A stretch of DNA of 9,324 nt from Candidatus Falkowiibacteriota bacterium. Its GTDB lineage: Bacteria > Patescibacteriota > Patescibacteriia > Patescibacteriales > UBA12465. Positions 6,066 to 9,324 of the stretch are shown piece after piece. Under the pieces are notes generated by a model that saw only the letters and a program-made list of their open reading frames with translations, was not told where the DNA came from and ran no database searches. Positions within the stretch are counted from its first letter, which is position 1. Every line of letters starts with the position of its first letter. A program made the position numbers and the translations under genes. The DNA lies in contig JAPLVX010000062.1 in NCBI GenBank assembly GCA_026396945.1, positions 1 through 9,324 on the forward strand, given 5' to 3'.

Positions 6066-7454
6066 ATGTTTAAACCGGAAATTTTTAAAGCCTATGACAT
6101 CCGTGGTGTCTATGGTCATGATTTTGATGATGACTTAGCTTATCGTTTAGGCCGAGCTTATGTTGAATTAAGGCAAAGTGATGATGATTATATTAAATCA
6201 GACCGGCCAAAGTCGAGCCAGCCAATGCGCGTCGTGGTTGGTATGGATATGAGATTATCATCAAGCAATTTAAAAAATAGTTTAATCAATGGCCTGATTG
6301 ACGCGGGCGCAAATGTAATTGACGTTGATTTAGTTTCTACCCCCACTTTTTATTTCGCCGTAGCTAATTATAATTACGATGGCGGCCTGATGATTTCGGC
6401 TTCCCATAATCCGAAAGAGTGGAATGGCTTCAAAGTAGTGCGCGCCAAAGCTCGGCCGGTAAGCGGTGACACCGGCCTACAAGTTCTATTAAAGAAAGTC
6501 ACTGATAATAAATTTTCTTTAGCCGCCAGCAGAGGTAACCTAACTGTTTTAAATAATGTTCTAGAAGAACAAATTAATTATGATCTGAAACAAGCGAAAG
6601 CTAACAAAATAAAACCGTTAAAAGTTGTAGTTGATACCGCTAACGGCATGGGCGCCTTGTATATAGAAAAATTATTTGAATCAATCCCGGCTAAATTGCT
6701 GCCCCTTAATTTTGATTTAGATGGCTCCTTTCCTAACCACGAGGCCGACCCAATCAAAGAAGAAAATAACAAACAATTAAAGACCGAGGTCTTAAAAGAA
6801 AAGGCTGATTTGGGGATTGCCGTTGATGGGGACGGGGATAGAATCTTCTTTGTGGATAACCAGGGGGAAACTATTGACCAAGCTATAATTCGTGGAATAT
6901 TAAGCAAAATATTTCTGAGAGATAAGCCTGGGGCAAAAATTGGTTATGACATTAGACCAGGCAAGATTACTCCTGATCTGATTATCGCTAACGGCGGCCA
7001 AGCGGTTATAACTAAAGTTGGCCACGCTTTGATAAAAGAACAAATGCTAAAAGAAAATATTTATTTTGCCGGTGAATCATCCGGACATTTTTTCCTTAAT
7101 TTAGCGATTGGCTGTTTCGAAATGCCAGCCATAATGATCCTAAAACTTCTAGAGGAATTGTCCTCGAGCGGACAAACGGCGGCTGATTATATTAAACCTT
7201 ATAAAAAATATTATTCATCCGGCGAGATTAACAGCGATGTTAGAGATAAGAATTTAATCTTAAAGAACCTGGCTAATAAATATAAAGATGCCGAGTTAAA
7301 TAAACTTGACGGCCTCTCAGTTACTTACCCCGATTTTTGGTTTAACGTCCGCGGCTCTAACACTGAGAATAAAATTCGTCTTAATTTAGAAGCGACGAAT
7401 TCCGAGATCATGAAACAGAAAACGGCCGAAGTTCTTAAAATAATTAGGGAATAA
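6066..7454 (+). CDS. Phosphomannomutase/phosphoglucomutase (alpha-D-phosphohexomutase family)
   Basis: This cytoplasmic enzyme moves phosphate between C6 and C1 of mannose and/or glucose, feeding sugar nucleotides for glycans or linking glucose-1-phosphate to glycolysis. The 462 residues match the PMM/PGM group. Landmarks: KAYDIRGVYG (8-17), the phosphoserine loop MISASHNPKEWNGFK with catalytic Ser113, the metal loop DGDGDR (Asp254, Asp256, Asp258), the sugar-specificity loop GESSGH (336-341) with Glu337, and the phosphate-binding loop RGSNTENKIR (429-438). All four active-site loops are complete. GESSGH fits PMM/PGM-like enzymes better than phosphoglucosamine mutases, but substrate cannot be fixed from sequence alone. 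A hydrophilic insert (about 36-53) lies between the first helix and strand. Its ATG follows the stop of the beta-helix gene by 1 nt, so translation is probably coupled. A terminator follows directly. This coupling favours a role in envelope glycan supply (inference). Confidence 0.95.
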   Translation: MFKPEIFKAYDIRGVYGHDFDDDLAYRLGRAYVELRQSDDDYIKSDRPKSSQPMRVVVGMDMRLSSSNLKNSLINGLIDAGANVIDVDLVSTPTFYFAVANYNYDGGLMISASHNPKEWNGFKVVRAKARPVSGDTGLQVLLKKVTDNKFSLAASRGNLTVLNNVLEEQINYDLKQAKANKIKPLKVVVDTANGMGALYIEKLFESIPAKLLPLNFDLDGSFPNHEADPIKEENNKQLKTEVLKEKADLGIAVDGDGDRIFFVDNQGETIDQAIIRGILSKIFLRDKPGAKIGYDIRPGKITPDLIIANGGQAVITKVGHALIKEQMLKENIYFAGESSGHFFLNLAIGCFEMPAIMILKLLEELSSSGQTAADYIKPYKKYYSSGEINSDVRDKNLILKNLANKYKDAELNKLDGLSVTYPDFWFNVRGSNTENKIRLNLEATNSEIMKQKTAEVLKIIRE

Positions 7455-7457
7455 AAC

Positions 7458-7489
7458 AAAAAAGAACCCGCCTAAAAGCGGATCTTTTT
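7458..7489 (+). terminator. Intrinsic terminator after the sugar mutase gene, probably bidirectional
   Basis: AAAAAGA then CCGC pairs with GCGG then TCTTTTT, with a small internal mismatch loop and a 6-nt loop, ending in a T run at 7485-7489. It starts a few bases past the TAA at 7454. The opposite strand also ends in a T-rich tract, so it may serve the converging DUF4342 gene too. The following stretch to 7556 holds a further weak pair (7510-7515 with 7536-7541) before eight T residues, and nothing else I can identify. Confidence 0.75.
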
Positions 7490-7556
7490 ATAACAAGCCC
7501 TTCTCTATGATAATTTGCTCGTTTCCCCCGGACTCAATTATTTTTTTTCCACTTCA

Positions 7557-7838
7557 TTATTTTTTCTCAACTTCAATCGTGCATTTATTCATTAAAGCTG
7601 CTAAAGCGCCGACGGCCGCCAAAATCGGAGCAAAGACCGTACCAATAACTGCGGCGGTCAAGGGAATCTCCATTAAAATTTCATCTTTCTCATTTTTTAT
7701 AATAATCCGACGAACATTACCCTCTTTAATCAATTCTTTTATTTTACTTAAGACTTCATGACCATTAACTTTAAATCTAAAGGTCTTGGTCTTAGTTTTT
7801 GGTTCATTTGTTTTAGTGTCTTGTTTTTTGTTTGGCAT
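7557..7838 (-). CDS. DUF4342 domain protein, small membrane-associated
   Basis: The 93-residue protein has a Lys/Thr-rich hydrophilic N-terminus (1-19), then a DUF4342-like domain: FRFKVNGHEVLSKIKELIKEG (20-40), NVRRIIIKN (41-49), ILMEIPL (54-60), a hydrophobic segment rich in Ala and Gly (about 60-83) and a short strand CTIEVEKK at the end. The function of DUF4342 is unknown. From memory it occurs as a domain in diverse bacteria, sometimes with a ubiquitin-associated-like N-terminal domain, which is absent here. The single hydrophobic stretch may insert in the membrane. I chose the ATG at 7836-7838. An in-frame GTG six codons upstream (7854-7856) would add VLKNNF as coded, but it has no ribosome site, while an AAAGAA lies 7 nt before the ATG. 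It converges on the sugar mutase gene and diverges from truB. Confidence 0.8.
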   Translation of the reverse strand: MPNKKQDTKTNEPKTKTKTFRFKVNGHEVLSKIKELIKEGNVRRIIIKNEKDEILMEIPLTAAVIGTVFAPILAAVGALAALMNKCTIEVEKK

Positions 7839-7909
7839 AAAATTATTCTTTAACACCGGGACGCGGGTGGCGCTCCGATAACTTAATTATCCTGGGCAAT
7901 TACTTTTTT

Positions 7910-7939
7910 ATTATAACAAATTTTGGAGAAAAATGTAAG
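7910..7939 (-). promoter_or_regulatory. Promoter of the DUF4342 gene (extended -10), overlapping a weaker truB promoter
   Basis: The minus strand has TGTTATAAT (7918-7910), an extended -10 with a perfect TATAAT, and CTTACA (7939-7934, four of six) 18 bp upstream. This predicts a leader of about 65 nt. On the plus strand TATTAT at 7909-7914 with TTATCC 16 bp upstream could start truB, but that match is weak. An imperfect 15-bp palindrome (7877-7891, GATAA arms) lies in the DUF4342 leader and over the possible truB -35 box. Confidence 0.5.
7925..7938 (+). other. GGAG plus start-stop ATG-TAA upstream of truB
   Basis: GGAG (7925-7928) is followed after 4 nt by ATG (7933-7935) and at once by TAA (7936-7938), 17 nt before the truB ATG and in a different frame. 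It is the best-placed Shine-Dalgarno I found in the window, yet it serves a one-codon frame. It may be chance, or a minimal regulatory frame that delivers ribosomes close to the truB start, which has no Shine-Dalgarno of its own. Confidence 0.35.
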
Positions 7940-7955
7940 TTTTTCCTAAACCTTT

Positions 7956-8642
7956 ATGCTCGCCGCAAAAACCGGATTTATCTTAATAGACAAGCCCTTG
8001 GGACCGAGCTCTCACACCGTGGTTAATCGTTTAAGAGGAATAAGTGGCTTTAAAAAAATTGGTCATGCGGGGACCTTAGATCCTTTAGCGTCCGGCCTTT
8101 TGCTTTTAGCAATCGGTCGGGAATATACCAAGAAACTTGGTGGTCTTATAAAGCTAGACAAAGAATATTGGGCTGAAATTTATTTGGGGGCCACGAGCGA
8201 TACTTATGACCGCGAGGGCAAAGTGAGCCAAACTTATATTGGGAAACGTCTGTCAAGAAGCCTTGTTAAAAAAACTTTAAAAAACTGGGAGGGAGAGGTA
8301 AAACAGAAACCACCGATATTCAGTGCCAAGAAAATTAATGGCCGAAAATTATATCAGCTCGCTCGCCAGGGTAAAAAAATAGAGATTGAGCCACGATTAA
8401 TTAAAATCTATAAAATAAAGATTCTGAAATATCGCTGGCCAATTTTAAAAATAAGAATTAATTGCGCTTCCGGAACTTATATTAGATCATTAGCTCATGA
8501 CCTCGGGGCTGACTTGGGTTGCGGCGCTTACTTGTATAATCTACGGCGAACTAAAATCGGCCAGGCTACCATAAAAAAAGCGATCAAGTTAGACAAGTTA
8601 ACGGTTGAAAAATTATCTAAACGTCTAAAAACTGCTTTATAG
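7956..8642 (+). CDS. truB: tRNA pseudouridine(55) synthase TruB, short form
   Basis: TruB isomerises uridine 55 in the T-loop of nearly all elongator tRNAs to pseudouridine and also acts as a tRNA folding chaperone. Motifs in order: GFILIDKPLGPSSH (7-20), KIGHAGTLDPLASGLL (34-49) with catalytic Asp42 and His37, KEYWAEIYLGATSDTYD (69-85) with the stacking Tyr71, QKPPIFSAKKINGRKLYQLARQG (117-139), and the SGTYIRSLAHDLG block (172-184) followed by LRRTKIG (196-202). The 228 residues are shorter than E. coli TruB (314); the catalytic domain is complete, but the C-terminal PUA-like domain is missing. The TAG stop is followed by a terminator, so the length looks genuine. The start is fixed by an in-frame TAA at 7947-7949; no Shine-Dalgarno lies at the usual distance. 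It diverges from the DUF4342 gene and converges on glgP. Confidence 0.96.
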   Translation: MLAAKTGFILIDKPLGPSSHTVVNRLRGISGFKKIGHAGTLDPLASGLLLLAIGREYTKKLGGLIKLDKEYWAEIYLGATSDTYDREGKVSQTYIGKRLSRSLVKKTLKNWEGEVKQKPPIFSAKKINGRKLYQLARQGKKIEIEPRLIKIYKIKILKYRWPILKIRINCASGTYIRSLAHDLGADLGCGAYLYNLRRTKIGQATIKKAIKLDKLTVEKLSKRLKTAL

Positions 8643-8686
8643 AATGAGGATTGTTTTGATTTAGATGCTGGAATATATGAATATAT

Positions 8687-8712
8687 AAAAGAGGGGTCAT
8701 GGCCCCTCTTTT
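8687..8712. terminator. Bidirectional intrinsic terminator between truB and glgP
   Basis: AAAAGAGGGG pairs perfectly with CCCCTCTTTT (arms 8687-8696 and 8703-8712) around a 6-nt loop. The arms give a T tract on each strand, so the hairpin can end both the plus-strand truB transcript and the minus-strand phosphorylase transcript. It is the strongest terminator in the window. Confidence 0.9.
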
Positions 8713-8745
8713 AGACTTCAAATCTCTTTATGTTTTGTTTTTGAA

Positions 8746-9324
8746 TTATCGTCGCTGATAAGCTTGCCCGTTATATTTTTGAACAGTCCGCTCGGAATTA
8801 AAAACTGAGGCGTTCAAACTAATGACGGTCCGCATCATTCTTTGCCAAACTGTCTGATCATTATAATACATGGGGATAATTTCTTGTTCTAGAATATTAT
8901 AAAGATCACTCGCCTCACCTTCAATTAGCCAGCCGGTTTTATCTTTAATGTAACCCTCTACCCACCAACCATCAAAGGTGCTGAGCTGGGGAACGCCATT
9001 ATGAGCCGCTTTCATGCCACTCGTGCCCGAAGCTTCATTGGGCGGCAAAGGATTACTTAACCATAAATCAACTCCCGCTACCATTAATTTAGCTAATTCT
9101 ATCTCGTAATCCTCTAAAAAAATTATTTCTAATTGATCTTTATATTTTTCTTTAATCTCGTAAACTTGTTTGATCATCTTTTTTCCTTCCAAATCATTGG
9201 GATGGGCTTTGCCGGCATAAATAATTTGCAAATGGCCGACATCTTTATGAATAGAGAGAAGACGTTCCATATCACTTAGGAGCATTAATGGTCTTTTATA
9301 AGCGGTAAAACGCCGGGCAAAACC
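8746..9324 (-). CDS. glgP: Alpha-glucan (glycogen) phosphorylase, GT35 family, C-terminal part (cut by window edge)
   Basis: The open frame enters from the window edge and runs 192 codons to TAA. It begins GFARRFTAYKRPL, a signature of the short alpha-glucan phosphorylases. It continues with IIYAGKAHPNDLEGKKMI, FLEDYEIELAKLMVAGVDLWLSNP and the PLP-binding motif EASGTSGMKAAHNG, whose lysine (residue 105 of this fragment) should carry PLP, then STFDGWWVEGY. The enzyme releases glucose-1-phosphate from glycogen or maltodextrin by phosphorolysis. An internal ATG at 9283-9285 is not the start, because conserved sequence continues upstream of it. The GTSGMK form (GTSNMK in the classic enzymes) fits the shorter bacterial subfamily. 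The N-terminal two-thirds lies outside the window. It would supply substrate for the phosphohexomutase at 6066-7454 if that enzyme accepts glucose phosphates (inference). Confidence 0.95.
   Translation of the reverse strand, partial: GFARRFTAYKRPLMLLSDMERLLSIHKDVGHLQIIYAGKAHPNDLEGKKMIKQVYEIKEKYKDQLEIIFLEDYEIELAKLMVAGVDLWLSNPLPPNEASGTSGMKAAHNGVPQLSTFDGWWVEGYIKDKTGWLIEGEASDLYNILEQEIIPMYYNDQTVWQRMMRTVISLNASVFNSERTVQKYNGQAYQRR

Noticed and set aside
6578..6907. 109-codon minus-strand open frame inside the sugar mutase gene
   Set aside because: It lies wholly opposite conserved mutase sequence including the metal-binding loop; the product is Ser/Leu-rich without a fold signature.
7507..7761. 84-codon plus-strand open frame opposite the DUF4342 gene
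   Set aside because: The product is a low-complexity Ile/Ser/Phe-rich string, while the opposite strand encodes a recognisable DUF4342 domain.
7839..7856. GTG at 7854-7856 as start of the DUF4342 protein
   Set aside because: No ribosome-site-like sequence precedes it, and the six extra residues lie outside the domain; the ATG at 7836-7838 is better supported, though not proven.
8746..9285. Phosphorylase fragment treated as a complete 179-residue protein starting at the ATG 9283-9285
   Set aside because: Conserved family sequence (GFARRFTAYKR) continues in frame upstream to the window edge, so the gene is simply truncated by the window.
1..9324. Alternative genetic code with UGA as glycine, as in some CPR lineages
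   Set aside because: All recognisable proteins are full-length with UAA or UAG stops and no internal UGA; one gene appears to end in UGA right before a terminator.
1..9324. CRISPR arrays, tRNA or rRNA genes, insertion sequences and attachment sites
   Set aside because: No regularly spaced repeats, cloverleaf-like segments, transposase motifs or paired terminal repeats were seen; the 51-bp periodicity within 5060-5430 is protein-coding beta-helix repeat, not a DNA array.

Overview
The window looks like a piece of a small, AT-rich bacterial genome. The best guess is a Candidate Phyla Radiation (Patescibacteria) member, possibly of the Parcubacteria side. This is an inference from gene content: a stand-alone Elp3, a DUF4342 protein, a FolD with a diverged nucleotide-binding segment, a TruB without its C-terminal extension, short intergenic gaps, and very few recognisable Shine-Dalgarno sites. 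No rRNA, tRNA, CRISPR array, insertion sequence or phage gene was seen. The standard bacterial code fits every gene.

Layout. Positions 1-3126 (minus strand) hold a truncated recQ helicase, folD, glyA and an unrecognised 88-residue protein. glyA and folD are adjacent and form a one-carbon pair: serine gives 5,10-methylene-THF, which FolD converts to 10-formyl-THF. glyA has a consensus -35 box whose geometry places transcription start on the A of its ATG. The 88-residue gene is bounded by a terminator on each side, so it appears monocistronic. Positions 3257-4867 (minus) encode a full-length Elp3-type tRNA wobble-uridine modification enzyme with radical-SAM and GNAT domains.

A compact 60-bp divergent promoter region separates elp3 from a plus-strand pair at 4928-7454. 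The first gene of the pair is a secreted, membrane-anchored protein with seven 17-19-residue beta-helix turns (bactofilin-like polymer-forming type). The second is a phosphomannomutase/phosphoglucomutase that starts 1 nt after the first gene's stop codon. The pair suggests a cell-envelope or surface-polymer role, but that is inference. A hairpin terminator follows.

Positions 7557-7838 (minus) hold a small DUF4342 protein, divergent from truB at 7956-8642 (plus; tRNA pseudouridine-55 synthase). The truB and glgP genes converge on a strong hairpin with a perfect 10-bp stem at 8687-8712. The window ends inside an alpha-glucan phosphorylase gene (minus, C-terminal part only). Its product, glucose-1-phosphate, is a substrate for many PMM/PGM enzymes, so the two could be linked metabolically, although they are not in one operon.

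Most of the window is ordinary housekeeping. The points most worth a second look are the beta-helix membrane protein coupled to the sugar mutase, the altered cofactor region of FolD, the predicted leaderless glyA transcript, the lack of Shine-Dalgarno sites, and a start-stop (ATG-TAA) element with a good ribosome site just upstream of truB.
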